A DNA stretch of 64,000 nucleotides from Mycolicibacterium hodleri (GTDB taxonomy: Bacteria; Actinomycetota; Actinomycetes; Mycobacteriales; Mycobacteriaceae): assembly GCF_025822245.1 (NCBI RefSeq), contig NZ_JACKTL010000073.1:281334-345333 (forward strand), given 5' to 3'. Numbering within the stretch: the stretch's first letter is position 1; every line of letters starts with the position of its first letter. Under the pieces are notes generated by a model, which saw only the letters and a list, made by a program, of their open reading frames with translations, had not been told where the DNA came from and did not search any database. Shown here in pieces: positions 1-8,272 of the stretch. Made by a program: the position numbers and the translations under genes.

Positions 1-26
1 CGGACTTTCCGAAGTACCGTCTCCTC

Positions 27-1739
27 ATGGAGGGGCACATCATCGTCTGTGGCGACGATCCGCTGGGGTTGCGGATCATCGAACAGCTCCGCAGCGCCGG
101 TCGGGAGATCGCGATCGTGCAGTCCTCCGACGAACTGGTCGACGCCGGCATCGCCGATGCGGCCGCGTTGATCTGTGCAGCCGACGACGACGCCCTCAAC
201 CTCGAAATCGCTCTACTGGCAAGACAGTTCAATTCCGCCGTGCGAGTCGTGGCACGTCTGGCCAACGAAGTCCTCCGGGAGGCCGTCGCCATCGGGAACG
301 GCCCCGGCGCCATCCTGGACGTCGCCGACGTGGCGGCGCCGTCGGTCGTCGAGGCGTGCTTGTCGCGCACCACCCACTCGATCACCGTCGCCGGCGTCGA
401 GTTCGTCGTCTCCGGCACCACGGCGCCACGTGCCGCGACGTTGCGGGAGATCTTCGGCGACCTGGCTCCGGTCGCCGTGGTGCGGGGTGACCGGTCTCCC
501 CATCCGGGGACGGTGGTGCCGTGCCCTGGCCGAGACGAGCACGTCGAGCCAGGCGACTGGACGGCGATGATCGGCACGGCCGACGACCTCGCCGCACAGG
601 GCATCGCCGTGACCGCGGCCCGCAACGCGGACTCCCCCGCGCGTCGGTCACCCTGGAAGCCGCTGACCGACGCGGTACGTGCGTTCCGCGAGGACGTCAA
701 CCCGAACTTCTTCAAGGCCCTGGCCGTGTCGATGACCCTGCTCCTCGGCGCCACGGCGCTGTTGCGCTTCGCCTACCACCGTCCCGGCATGAGCATCGTC
801 GACGCGCTGTACTTCTCCACCGAGACCATCGCGACGGTCGGCTACGGCGACTTCAGTTTCGTCGACCAGCCCACCTGGTTGCGCTTGTTCGGCATCGCGC
901 TGATGTTCGCGGGCGTCACGACCACTGCCGTGTTGATGGCGTTCGTCGCCGATCTGCTGCTGTCCCGCCGCATCGCGCAGAACGCCGGTCGACGCAAGGT
1001 ACGCGACCTGACCGACCACATCGTCGTCGTCGGGCTCGGCTCGTTCGGCATTCGGGTGGTGGCCGACCTGAAGGCCGCCGGGCACGACGTCGTGGTCGTC
1101 GAACGCAGCCGCGACAACCGGTACCTCTCCTCGGCGGCGCAGCTCGACGTGCCGGTCATCTTCGGCGACGCCACGTTGGCGCAGACGCTCGACTCCGCCC
1201 GCATCGACGACGCCGTCGCGGTGGCGGTACTCACCCAAGACGACATGGTGAACATCGAGACGGGCATCGTGCTTCGCGAACGACTCGGCCAGCGGTGGCT
1301 CAGATCGGCCGGGCAGCCGGGCGTTCCGGTCGTGCTGCGGATCTACGACAGGACGCTGGGAAGTGCCGTCGCCCAACGCTTCGGCTTCGAAAACGTGCGG
1401 TCGACGGTGGAGCTCGCGGCACCGTGGTTCATCGGCACCGCGATGGGACTGGAGGTGCTCGGCACGTTCTCGGTGGGCCAGCAGTCGTTCATGGTCGGCG
1501 GCGTCGAGGTCGAGCCGGGCAGCAGACTCGACGGACTGCGGATGGCCGACATGTCGACCCAGACGCGCGTGATCGCCATCTCGCGCGGTCCGGGCGACGT
1601 CCAATTACACCCTCGCCGGGACACCCGGCTGAGCGCCGGAGACACGGCCTACCTCGTGGGCCCACACCGCGAACTGCTGGAGACGCTGCACGACGGGCAG
1701 TCCGATTCGGCGGCGACGGTCACGCGAAGACGGACTTGA
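27..1739 (+). CDS. Potassium channel / RCK (TrkA-N) domain protein
   Basis: Predicted K+ channel with cytosolic nucleotide-gating domains. The order is a first Rossmann-like TrkA-N domain (residues about 1-120, opening with IIVCGDDPLG), a membrane segment pair flanking the selectivity filter TVGYGD at residues 270-275, a second TrkA-N domain (about 335-450, HIVVVGLGSFGIRV), and a C-terminal TrkA-C-like domain. Such proteins gate K+ flux in response to NAD(H) or other nucleotides. The ATG at 27 gives 570 aa, but the frame stays open upstream to the window edge, so the true start may lie outside. The 3' end overlaps the convergent SRPBCC gene by 20 bp. Having a TrkA-N domain on both sides of the pore is a double-RCK arrangement within one chain. 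Confidence 0.85.
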   Translation: MEGHIIVCGDDPLGLRIIEQLRSAGREIAIVQSSDELVDAGIADAAALICAADDDALNLEIALLARQFNSAVRVVARLANEVLREAVAIGNGPGAILDVADVAAPSVVEACLSRTTHSITVAGVEFVVSGTTAPRAATLREIFGDLAPVAVVRGDRSPHPGTVVPCPGRDEHVEPGDWTAMIGTADDLAAQGIAVTAARNADSPARRSPWKPLTDAVRAFREDVNPNFFKALAVSMTLLLGATALLRFAYHRPGMSIVDALYFSTETIATVGYGDFSFVDQPTWLRLFGIALMFAGVTTTAVLMAFVADLLLSRRIAQNAGRRKVRDLTDHIVVVGLGSFGIRVVADLKAAGHDVVVVERSRDNRYLSSAAQLDVPVIFGDATLAQTLDSARIDDAVAVAVLTQDDMVNIETGIVLRERLGQRWLRSAGQPGVPVVLRIYDRTLGSAVAQRFGFENVRSTVELAAPWFIGTAMGLEVLGTFSVGQQSFMVGGVEVEPGSRLDGLRMADMSTQTRVIAISRGPGDVQLHPRRDTRLSAGDTAYLVGPHRELLETLHDGQSDSAATVTRRRT

Positions 1740-2160
1740 ACTTGTCCAGCGACTCGCGGATGTCACTCTTCAGCGAGCCCGCGACGATCATCCCGATCGG
1801 ACCGAACAACGCCGGGCCGCCCAGATGCACGTCGAAGGTCACCGTGGAGTTCGTCGCGTCCTCGTCGGCCGGCTTGACCCTGCCGATCAGCTTGACCTTG
1901 ACGCCCCCCTTGCCGTCGCCGTCGAGGGTGAGCGACTGCGGCGGCTTGTAGCTGACGATGGTCCACCGGACCAGGTTCATCATCCCCTTGACCTCTACGA
2001 CCGAGGCCAGCTTGGTGCCCTTCTCCAGGGTGTCGGGCAGCGTGCTGCGCCACACCCGGTGAATGGTCAGCCACTCCTTGTACCGCGACAGATCCGAGGC
2101 GGCCTCCCAGGCCTTCTCCGGTGGCAGTGGTACGTCGACGGAGACCGAGAGCTTCGCCAT
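1720..2160 (-). CDS. SRPBCC-family protein, Rv0910-like (toxin of a TA pair)
   Basis: Small START/polyketide-cyclase-fold (SRPBCC) protein of 146 aa; the N-terminus AKLSVSVDVPLPPEKAWEAA is the first strand and helix of that fold. It matches the M. tuberculosis Rv0910 type, reported as the toxin of a type II pair with Rv0909. The presumed antitoxin gene lies directly upstream with only 3 bp between stop and start, so the two are co-transcribed in antitoxin-first order. The fold usually binds a hydrophobic ligand, so a lipid-binding role is an alternative to toxicity. Function is inferred from family and context. Confidence 0.8.
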   Translation of the reverse strand: MAKLSVSVDVPLPPEKAWEAASDLSRYKEWLTIHRVWRSTLPDTLEKGTKLASVVEVKGMMNLVRWTIVSYKPPQSLTLDGDGKGGVKVKLIGRVKPADEDATNSTVTFDVHLGGPALFGPIGMIVAGSLKSDIRESLDKFKSVFA

Positions 2161-2163
2161 GGC

Positions 2164-2412
2164 CTACGAGGTGGGCGGAGGCCCGGCCGGTGTGGCGGGT
2201 GGCGTCGTGTCGGGCGGCTGCTGCGCGGGCGGCTGGGGCGTGCCGGCGTTGTCCCTGGCCGCCTTCTTCGCGGCCTCCTGCACCTTGTCGACCTGCCCGG
2301 CGTACTTGCCCTGCGTCTTCTGGTCGACCAGGTCGCCGGCCTTGTCGATCACCTTGTCGACCTTGTCGGCGTTCTTCGACGCCAGGTCCTTCACCTTGTC
2401 AAGAAATCCCAT
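2164..2412 (-). CDS. Rv0909-family antitoxin-like protein
   Basis: 82-aa protein beginning MGFLDKVKDLASKNADKVDK, rich in Lys/Asp/Ala and predicted to be helical. The N-terminal 60 residues resemble Rv0909, the antitoxin partner of Rv0910. The C-terminal 20 residues are a Pro/Thr-rich extension (PPAQQPPDTTPPATPAGPP) that I do not recall in the M. tuberculosis protein, which is about 59 aa. It lies 3 bp upstream of the SRPBCC partner and downstream of the serine hydrolase gene read on the opposite side. An antitoxin role is family inference. Confidence 0.78.
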   Translation of the reverse strand: MGFLDKVKDLASKNADKVDKVIDKAGDLVDQKTQGKYAGQVDKVQEAAKKAARDNAGTPQPPAQQPPDTTPPATPAGPPPTS

Positions 2413-2434
2413 GACGCCAGCCTAATCATTCGTC

Positions 2435-4048
2435 TCAGCGGGCGAACGTGCCCATCTTCTCCTCGTCGTAGTACTCGAGGTTCAGCTTGTCGCCGTAGAA
2501 GGTCGCCTTGGAGATCGACCCGGGTGGCGCGTTCTCCCCCTGCGGTACGAAGGTGAACACGTTGCCGTCCCAGTGAGTCAGCTCCAGCTTCTCTTGCGGA
2601 CCGAGCGCGAGGGTGAGCTTGCCGTCTGCGTCGGTGACGGTCGCCGGTCCCCAGTACGCATTGTCGTACGTGCCGACGATCGTCGGAGTCGGCGGCGCAG
2701 GCGCCGGTGCCGCGGGCGGCTTCTGCCCAGCCAGCGATCCCTCGGGCTGCTCCATCGCGGCGAAGGCCTTGCCGTACAGCGCCCGCCAATCCTGGCGCAC
2801 CTCGCCGAACTGAACCAGGTCGGCGAACTCCGCGGTGAGCGTCTCCGGCACCCCCGACGGCGTGGCGTTGGTCAACGCGACGATGGCCACGTCCGCCGAC
2901 GGGATGACCACGAAGTTGGTGCCCGCTCCGAGTTCGAATGCACCGGAGTGGCTGAATTGAGTGCGGGCCGCCGCGGTCGTCCCGACGTTGAAGCCGTAAC
3001 CGTAGAAGCCGGGCCGGGCAGCCGGCTCGGACGGCGGGCTGGCCACGATCTGCGGCGTGACCGCGGCCAGCAACTGCTTCGGGTCGACGATCGTCTTGCC
3101 GTCGACGACGCCGTTGGCCAGCACCATCGTCAGCCACTTGGCCATGTCGTTCGCCGTCGAACTGACCCCACCCGCCGGGGACTCGGCCTGCGCGTCGCGG
3201 ACGTAGAGCGGCTTGTACGACCCGTCGACGTGGATGTGCCCGATGGCTCGGTCGGGCCTGGCCTCGTAGTCGCTGAACTGCGAGCTCGTCGACGTCATGC
3301 CCAGCGGTCCGTACAGCACCTCCTGGCTGAGGTCCTCCCACGTCTTGCCCGCGCTGGCGGCCACGGCCTCGGCGCCGGCGGTCAGCCCAAAGTTGGTGTA
3401 GGCGTAGGAAGTACGGAACGGACCGAGCGGCAGCTGGCGCAGATGGTCGAGGATGTAGCGCCGGTCGTAGCCGAGGTCCTCCAGCAGGTCGCCGGCATGG
3501 TCGGGCAGCCCGGAGCGGTGAGAGTACATGTCGCCGACGGTCACCAGCTTGGTGATCGTCGGATCGGAGAGGGCGAACCACGGCAGCTTCTCGACGACGG
3601 GGGTGTTCCAGTCGACGGCACCCTCGCTCACCTGGTGGGCGACGACGGTCGAGCCCAGCGGCTTGGACAGTGACGCCAGCTGGAACACCGTGTCCGGATC
3701 GACCTGGTTCGCCGGATCGCCTCCCTTGCGGACGTCCTTGACGCCGAAACCCTTGGCGTAGACCACCTTTCCGCCGTGGACGACGGCGACCGACATGCCG
3801 GGGATGCCCGAATTCTTCATGAGCTCGCCGGCGATGCCGTCGAGCTTCGCGACCGCCTTGCCGACTGCGTCGTCGGGCAGCGGCATCGCCGGCACCAAGG
3901 GGGGTGGTACCGGGGCCGCCGACGGATTGGCCGCCGCGGGCGGCGGCGCGCTCGAGGGGCCGGTCTGCGGCGCCGGCCGTGCGCAGCCCCCGAGCGCGGC
4001 CGTCACGGCGAGGAGGGTGACCAGGCGGAAGACCGGTGAGCGCTGCAC
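2435..4048 (-). CDS. Lipoprotein serine hydrolase, class C beta-lactamase fold (Rv0907-like)
   Basis: Penicillin-binding-protein/beta-lactamase class C-like hydrolase of 537 aa. A signal peptide ends in the lipobox LGGC near residue 22, followed by a Pro/Ala-rich linker, so it should be a lipoprotein anchored outside the membrane. The catalytic motifs are visible: SLSK (Ser nucleophile and Lys) in QLASLSKPLG, and YTN in SYAYTNFG. The C-terminal ~100 residues after a proline-rich linker form an extra beta-rich domain, as in Pab87-like peptidases/esterases. The start is GTG. The substrate (peptidoglycan peptide, ester or D-amino-acid peptide) cannot be told from sequence. Confidence 0.85.
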   Translation of the reverse strand: MQRSPVFRLVTLLAVTAALGGCARPAPQTGPSSAPPPAAANPSAAPVPPPLVPAMPLPDDAVGKAVAKLDGIAGELMKNSGIPGMSVAVVHGGKVVYAKGFGVKDVRKGGDPANQVDPDTVFQLASLSKPLGSTVVAHQVSEGAVDWNTPVVEKLPWFALSDPTITKLVTVGDMYSHRSGLPDHAGDLLEDLGYDRRYILDHLRQLPLGPFRTSYAYTNFGLTAGAEAVAASAGKTWEDLSQEVLYGPLGMTSTSSQFSDYEARPDRAIGHIHVDGSYKPLYVRDAQAESPAGGVSSTANDMAKWLTMVLANGVVDGKTIVDPKQLLAAVTPQIVASPPSEPAARPGFYGYGFNVGTTAAARTQFSHSGAFELGAGTNFVVIPSADVAIVALTNATPSGVPETLTAEFADLVQFGEVRQDWRALYGKAFAAMEQPEGSLAGQKPPAAPAPAPPTPTIVGTYDNAYWGPATVTDADGKLTLALGPQEKLELTHWDGNVFTFVPQGENAPPGSISKATFYGDKLNLEYYDEEKMGTFAR

Positions 4049-4065
4049 ACCAGCACGCTAGCTGG

Positions 4066-5172
4066 TCAGGGCCGCCACCACGGGTCCAATTCGGCGGTGG
4101 CCGGGTCGACCCGGAGGCCGGGCTTGGGCGTCACCACCCGAACCCCGTCGCCCTCGGCGGCGGTCAGGAGTCGCTCGACGGGCTCGGACCACGGGTGGGG
4201 TGCCAACCGGAACGTCGCCCAGTGGATCGGCACCAGCAACCCGGCGTCGGACACGTCGCGGTGGGCGCGCACGGCGTCCTCCGGGTTCATGTGGATGTCG
4301 GGCCAGCCGGGGTGGTACGCCCCGATCGGCATCAGCGTCAGGTCGAAGGGGCCGTAGTCCGCGCCGATGTCGGCGAAGCTCTTCGTGTACCCGGTGTCAC
4401 CGCCGAAGAAGGCGCGGTGCCGCGGACCGAGGATCGCCCACGACGACCACAGCGTGACGTTGCGCGTCAGGAAGCGCCCGGAGAAGTGCCGGGCGGGCGT
4501 GCAGACCAGTTCGAGTTCGCCGAGGTGCGCGCTCTCGTTCCAATCCAGTTCGACGATCCGGTCCTTCGGGATGTGCCACGCCCGCAGGTGCGCGCCGATC
4601 CCAAGCGGCACGAAGAACTTCGCCCGCTGGGTGAAGGCCAGCTGCTTGATGGTGTCGACGTCGAGGTGGTCGTAGTGGTCGTGGCTGATGATCACGGCGT
4701 CGACCGCGGGCAGTGCCTCGAGCGCGGCGGGCACCGGGTGCAAGCGCTGCGGGCCGACCGCCCGCGACGGCGAGCAGCGGTCGCTCCACACCGGGTCGGC
4801 CAGGATGCGGTACCCGTCGACCTCGATCATCACCGACGAGTGGCCGTACCAGGTGGCGGCCAGGTCGGCCGCCGGCACGCTGGGATCGGGGGTGACCAGC
4901 GGAACCGGCGTCGCGGGGTGCTGCGCCGAGCCGCCGCCGATGACGTCCTTGGCCAGGAGGAACTGCTCCTGCCGGGTGAGGCTGGCGTCGGAGGCGGGCT
5001 CCATGTTGACGAAGACGCCGTCGCGGTAGTGGGGCGAGCGCCGCGCGACCGCGTCGATCTCCACCGGTGACGCGCCGAGTGCCTCGGGGGCGCCCTGCAC
5101 GGCGCGCAACACCCAGCCGCCGCCGATGAGCGCGGCCGTGCCGCCGATGAAACGCACCGCCTCCCGAAGCAT
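4066..5172 (-). CDS. Metallo-beta-lactamase-fold hydrolase (Rv0906-like)
   Basis: 368-aa member of the UlaG/NAPE-PLD-like branch of the metallo-beta-lactamase superfamily. The metal site HDHYDH (within IISHDHYDHLDV) and a later FGGDTGY segment are present. A hydrophobic N-terminal stretch (FIGGTAALIGGGWVL) suggests a membrane anchor. Its ATG abuts the stop codon of echA6 with no gap (TAG then ATG), so translation is probably coupled. The M. tuberculosis counterpart Rv0906 occupies the same place next to echA6. A phosphodiesterase acting on a phospholipid-like substrate is plausible but unproven. Confidence 0.85.
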   Translation of the reverse strand: MLREAVRFIGGTAALIGGGWVLRAVQGAPEALGASPVEIDAVARRSPHYRDGVFVNMEPASDASLTRQEQFLLAKDVIGGGSAQHPATPVPLVTPDPSVPAADLAATWYGHSSVMIEVDGYRILADPVWSDRCSPSRAVGPQRLHPVPAALEALPAVDAVIISHDHYDHLDVDTIKQLAFTQRAKFFVPLGIGAHLRAWHIPKDRIVELDWNESAHLGELELVCTPARHFSGRFLTRNVTLWSSWAILGPRHRAFFGGDTGYTKSFADIGADYGPFDLTLMPIGAYHPGWPDIHMNPEDAVRAHRDVSDAGLLVPIHWATFRLAPHPWSEPVERLLTAAEGDGVRVVTPKPGLRVDPATAELDPWWRP

Positions 5173-5907
5173 CTAGGCCCCCTTGAAGTTCGGGGGCCGC
5201 TTCTCGATCCGCGCGACCTGTGCCTCGATGATGTCCTGGCTGGCCCATGCTCGGTCGAAGAGTTCCTTGTGGGAGGGCCACGCGTCCTCGTAGGCGCCGT
5301 CGTCGTTGAGTACGCGCTTGGCGTGTTGCAGCGCCAGCGGTGCGAACCCGGCGATCTCCTGGGCCCACGCCTGCGCGTCCGCCAGCGTGCCCGACCGATT
5401 GGCCATCCCGGTCGCCAGGGCCGCCTCGGAGGTGAGCCGCTCGGCGGCCAGCAGCATGCCGCGGGCCCGTCCGGCGCCGACGAGCGAGGTCAGCCGACGG
5501 ATACTCCAATTGTCCAGTGCGATGCCGTATTTCGCGACGGGAAACTGGAAGTAGGCCTCGGGTGCGACGACGCGCAGGTCGCAGATCATCGACAGGATCA
5601 CCCCGGCGCCGATGGCCGGTCCGTTGACCGCGCCGATGACCGGGAGCGGGGCCTCGTCGATGGCCAGGTTCAGCGCCCTGGCCTTGTCGGGCAATTCGTC
5701 GGCGACGCCTTGGCCACCGGACAGGTCCGCACCCGAACTGAAGACGTGGCCCTGGCCGGTGAGGACGATGGCGCGCACGCCTTGGTCGGCGGCCTTCTCG
5801 ACGGCCTCGCGCAGAGCGTCGAGCAATTCGCCGTTGAGGGCGTTGCGTCGCTCGGGACGCTGCATCTCCAGTGTCAGTACGTTGCCCTCGCGGGTCATTC
5901 CGATCAT
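5173..5907 (-). CDS. echA6: Enoyl-CoA hydratase-family protein EchA6
   Basis: Crotonase-fold protein of 244 aa. The oxyanion-hole segments are ALNGELLDAL near the N-terminus and NGPAIGAGVIL in the middle. In M. tuberculosis EchA6 binds acyl-CoAs and is described as a non-catalytic lipid carrier for mycolate synthesis; the same is likely here by orthology and synteny (echA6 beside Rv0906 and divergent to accD3). Two Met codons three residues apart (5907 and 5898) could both start the protein. Only 37 bp separate it from the divergent accD3, so both promoters must sit in that gap or overlap the coding starts. Confidence 0.88.
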   Translation of the reverse strand: MIGMTREGNVLTLEMQRPERRNALNGELLDALREAVEKAADQGVRAIVLTGQGHVFSSGADLSGGQGVADELPDKARALNLAIDEAPLPVIGAVNGPAIGAGVILSMICDLRVVAPEAYFQFPVAKYGIALDNWSIRRLTSLVGAGRARGMLLAAERLTSEAALATGMANRSGTLADAQAWAQEIAGFAPLALQHAKRVLNDDGAYEDAWPSHKELFDRAWASQDIIEAQVARIEKRPPNFKGA

Positions 5908-5944
5908 GGGCCCAGCCTAACGAGCGGACCGCTAGCCTGGCCCC

Positions 5945-7441
5945 GTGAGCCGGATCGGCGCCATGGCGCTGCGTGACGCCGTCCTCGACGAGGGGTCCTT
6001 CGTCAGCTGGGACAGCCCCCCACTCGACGTCGCCGCCGACGACGGATACCGGCGGGACCTCGACGAGGCCAGGGCCGCGACCGGCCTCGACGAATCGGTG
6101 CTGACCGGCGAGGGCACGGTGTTCGGTCGCCGCGTGGCCGTGGTGGCCAGCGAGTTCGACTTCCTCGCAGGATCGATCGGGGTGGCCGCGGCCGAGCGCA
6201 TCACCGCCGCGATCGAACGTGCCACCGCCGAGGCCCTCCCGCTGGTGGCCTCACCGAGTTCCGGTGGGACGCGCATGCAGGAGGGCACGGTCGCGTTCCT
6301 CCAGATGGTCAAGATTGCCGCCGCGGTGGAGTTGCACAAGCAGGCGCATTTGCCCTACCTGGTGTACCTGCGGCATCCGACGACCGGCGGGGTGTTCGCG
6401 TCATGGGGGTCGCTGGGGCACGTGACCGCGGCCGAGCCCGGCGCCCTGATCGGGTTCCTGGGCCCGCGAGTGTACGAGCACCTGTACGGCGAACCGTTCC
6501 CGACCGGCATCCAGACCGCGGAGAACCTGCACCGGCACGGCGTCATCGACGGTGTCGTCCCGATCGGGTTGCTGCGTACGACGCTGGACCGCGCGCTGAA
6601 GGTGCTGGCCGACGCTCCGGGCCCGCCACCGGAGGCGCCGGAGGTGGAACCCGTCGCCGACGTGCCCGCCTGGGACTCGGTCGAGATCTCCCGCCGCCCG
6701 GACCGGCCCGGCATCGGGTATCTGCTGCGGCACGGGACCACTGAACGGGTTCTGCTGTCTGGCACCGGCGGCCAGGGCGAGGCGGCCACCACGCTGCTGG
6801 CGCTGGCCAGGTTCGGCGGTCAGCCCGCCGTCGTGGTGGGTCAGCAGCGCGGTGTCGGAGGTGGGCTGGCGGGCCCACAGGCACTGCGGGAGGCGCGTCG
6901 CGGCATGGCGCTGGCCGCCGGGTTGCGGCTGCCGCTCGTACTCGTCATCGACACCCCCGGTCCGGCCCTGTCGGCCGAGGCGGAGGAGGGCGGGTTGGCC
7001 AGTGAGATCGCCAGGTGCCTGGCGCAGCTGGTCACGCTGGACACGCCGACGGTGTCGGTGTTGCTTGGCCAGGGCAGCGGCGGGCCGGCGCTCGCGATGG
7101 TGCCCGCCGATCGGGTGCTGGCCGCCCTGCACGGCTGGCTGGCGCCGCTGCCGCCCGAGGGGGCCAGCGCAATCGTCTTCCGCGACGTCGACCACGCCCC
7201 GGAACTGGCTGCGGCGCAAGGCATCCGGTCGGCGGACTTATTGCGCAACGGCATCGTCGATGCCATCGTGCCCGAGCACACCGATGCCGCCGGCACACCG
7301 CTGGACTTCACCAACCGGCTGTCGGCCACCATCGCCGCCGAGCTGGTCGCGCTTCGGCGCCTGCCCGCCGAGGAACGGTTGGCGTCCCGGTTGCGGCACT
7401 ACCGCGGAATCGGACTGCCCGGCGGCTCGCCTCCCGTTTAG
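5945..7441 (+). CDS. accD3: Acyl-CoA carboxylase carboxyltransferase subunit AccD3
   Basis: Carboxyltransferase subunit (498 aa) of a biotin-dependent acyl-CoA carboxylase; it transfers CO2 from carboxybiotin to an acyl-CoA, giving malonyl- or methylmalonyl-type extender units for lipid synthesis. Both crotonase-like halves are visible: SSGGTRMQEG in the N-terminal half, and GQGSGGPALAM in the C-terminal half. Length and position next to echA6 match Rv0904c (accD3). The start is GTG at 5945. In M. tuberculosis the next gene on this side is prrA; here about 21 kb of other genes intervene. Confidence 0.88.
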   Translation: MSRIGAMALRDAVLDEGSFVSWDSPPLDVAADDGYRRDLDEARAATGLDESVLTGEGTVFGRRVAVVASEFDFLAGSIGVAAAERITAAIERATAEALPLVASPSSGGTRMQEGTVAFLQMVKIAAAVELHKQAHLPYLVYLRHPTTGGVFASWGSLGHVTAAEPGALIGFLGPRVYEHLYGEPFPTGIQTAENLHRHGVIDGVVPIGLLRTTLDRALKVLADAPGPPPEAPEVEPVADVPAWDSVEISRRPDRPGIGYLLRHGTTERVLLSGTGGQGEAATTLLALARFGGQPAVVVGQQRGVGGGLAGPQALREARRGMALAAGLRLPLVLVIDTPGPALSAEAEEGGLASEIARCLAQLVTLDTPTVSVLLGQGSGGPALAMVPADRVLAALHGWLAPLPPEGASAIVFRDVDHAPELAAAQGIRSADLLRNGIVDAIVPEHTDAAGTPLDFTNRLSATIAAELVALRRLPAEERLASRLRHYRGIGLPGGSPPV

Positions 7442-7451
7442 GCTGCACGTC

Positions 7452-8063
7452 GTGGCGGAGCCGGTGTCCAAGGAGGAGTCGACGGGCGATTCGATCGCCC
7501 ATGCCCTGCGCGCGGAGATCCTCGCGGGTCGCCTGACGGCCGGGGCGCGCCTCATCGAGGAATCCATCGCCAAGCAGTACGGAGTGTCACGGGTTCCGGT
7601 GCGTGAAGCGCTGAACAGACTTCAGTCAGAGGGCTTCGTCACGATCGTCCGTTATCGCGGCGCGGCCGTGTCCGAGACGCTGGTGCAGGACAGCCACGAG
7701 TTGCTTCAGATCCGCCGCGGACTGGAGATCCTGTCCGCTCGGTTGGCGGCCGAGAACCGAGGCGGCGCGGTCGCGGCCGAATTGGCAGCGGTGGCAGAGG
7801 GTCACGACGAGCCGCACGGCGGCAGGCCATTTCACGAGTTGGTCTCCGTGGCGTCGGGGAACCGACAGTTGCAGGAGATGCTGGCCGGGATCAACCGGCG
7901 CGTGCAGTGGAGCCTGGGCCACAACCCGCATGCGTCGACCAGCGACCACCGGGTACTCGCAATCGCGATCGTGAACGGGTCGGCCATGCAGGCCGGCTAT
8001 CTGATGGACGAGCACCTCCGCCGCGACGAGCAGTACTTCGTCGACGCGTTCGAGCCCGAGTAG
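7452..8063 (+). CDS. GntR-family transcriptional regulator
   Basis: 203-aa regulator with an N-terminal winged helix (about residues 10-75, ending GVSRVPVREALNRLQSEGF, the typical GntR recognition-helix signature). A short helical FCD-type C-terminal domain should bind an organic acid effector. GTG at 7452 is the first sensible start, 10 bp after the accD3 stop. It precedes the MFS/THI5-like/cyclodeaminase genes, and the 209-bp gap before the transporter contains two sites fitting the GntR pattern TNGT-N-ACNA. It is therefore likely the local regulator of that unit. Confidence 0.82.
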   Translation: MAEPVSKEESTGDSIAHALRAEILAGRLTAGARLIEESIAKQYGVSRVPVREALNRLQSEGFVTIVRYRGAAVSETLVQDSHELLQIRRGLEILSARLAAENRGGAVAAELAAVAEGHDEPHGGRPFHELVSVASGNRQLQEMLAGINRRVQWSLGHNPHASTSDHRVLAIAIVNGSAMQAGYLMDEHLRRDEQYFVDAFEPE

Positions 8064-8096
8064 GGCGACCGGCCGGCGCAGCCCGCTGTGCCAGGA

Positions 8097-8107
8097 TTGT
8101 ATTACGA
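8097..8107. promoter_or_regulatory. Candidate GntR operator 1
   Basis: TTGTATTACGA fits the general GntR half-site arrangement T-N-G-T-(N)-A-C-N-A. It sits 34 bp after the GntR stop codon and about 165 bp before the MFS start. Assignment rests on pattern match only. Confidence 0.4.
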
Positions 8108-8168
8108 TGTGGCGGGAGTTTTCTTCGTCGTAACGCAATTGGCCTGATGGGAAACGGGTGTGTAACAG

Positions 8169-8183
8169 ATTTCGTATACAAAT
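8169..8183. promoter_or_regulatory. Candidate GntR operator 2 (GTATAC palindrome)
   Basis: ATTTCGTATACAAAT is an imperfect palindrome around a perfect GTATAC core (13 of 15 positions symmetric) and fits the GntR box pattern. It lies about 90 bp upstream of the MFS start, in the AT-richest part of the gap, so it probably overlaps the promoter of the downstream unit. Confidence 0.5.
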
Positions 8184-8272
8184 GGCTCAGCTCGATTTCG
8201 GTCAGGGACGACTCGAAGTCGGCTCACCCGGGCGATCAGTACGGGTGACGACTCACCCACTCGGAGCCAGCC

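Noticed and set aside
648..1604. Long open frame antisense to the K+ channel gene
   Set aside because: It is a by-product of high-GC codon use; the protein is low-complexity His/Arg/Asp-rich and has no family features. The same holds for other long antisense frames, such as those against the ABC and cyclase genes.
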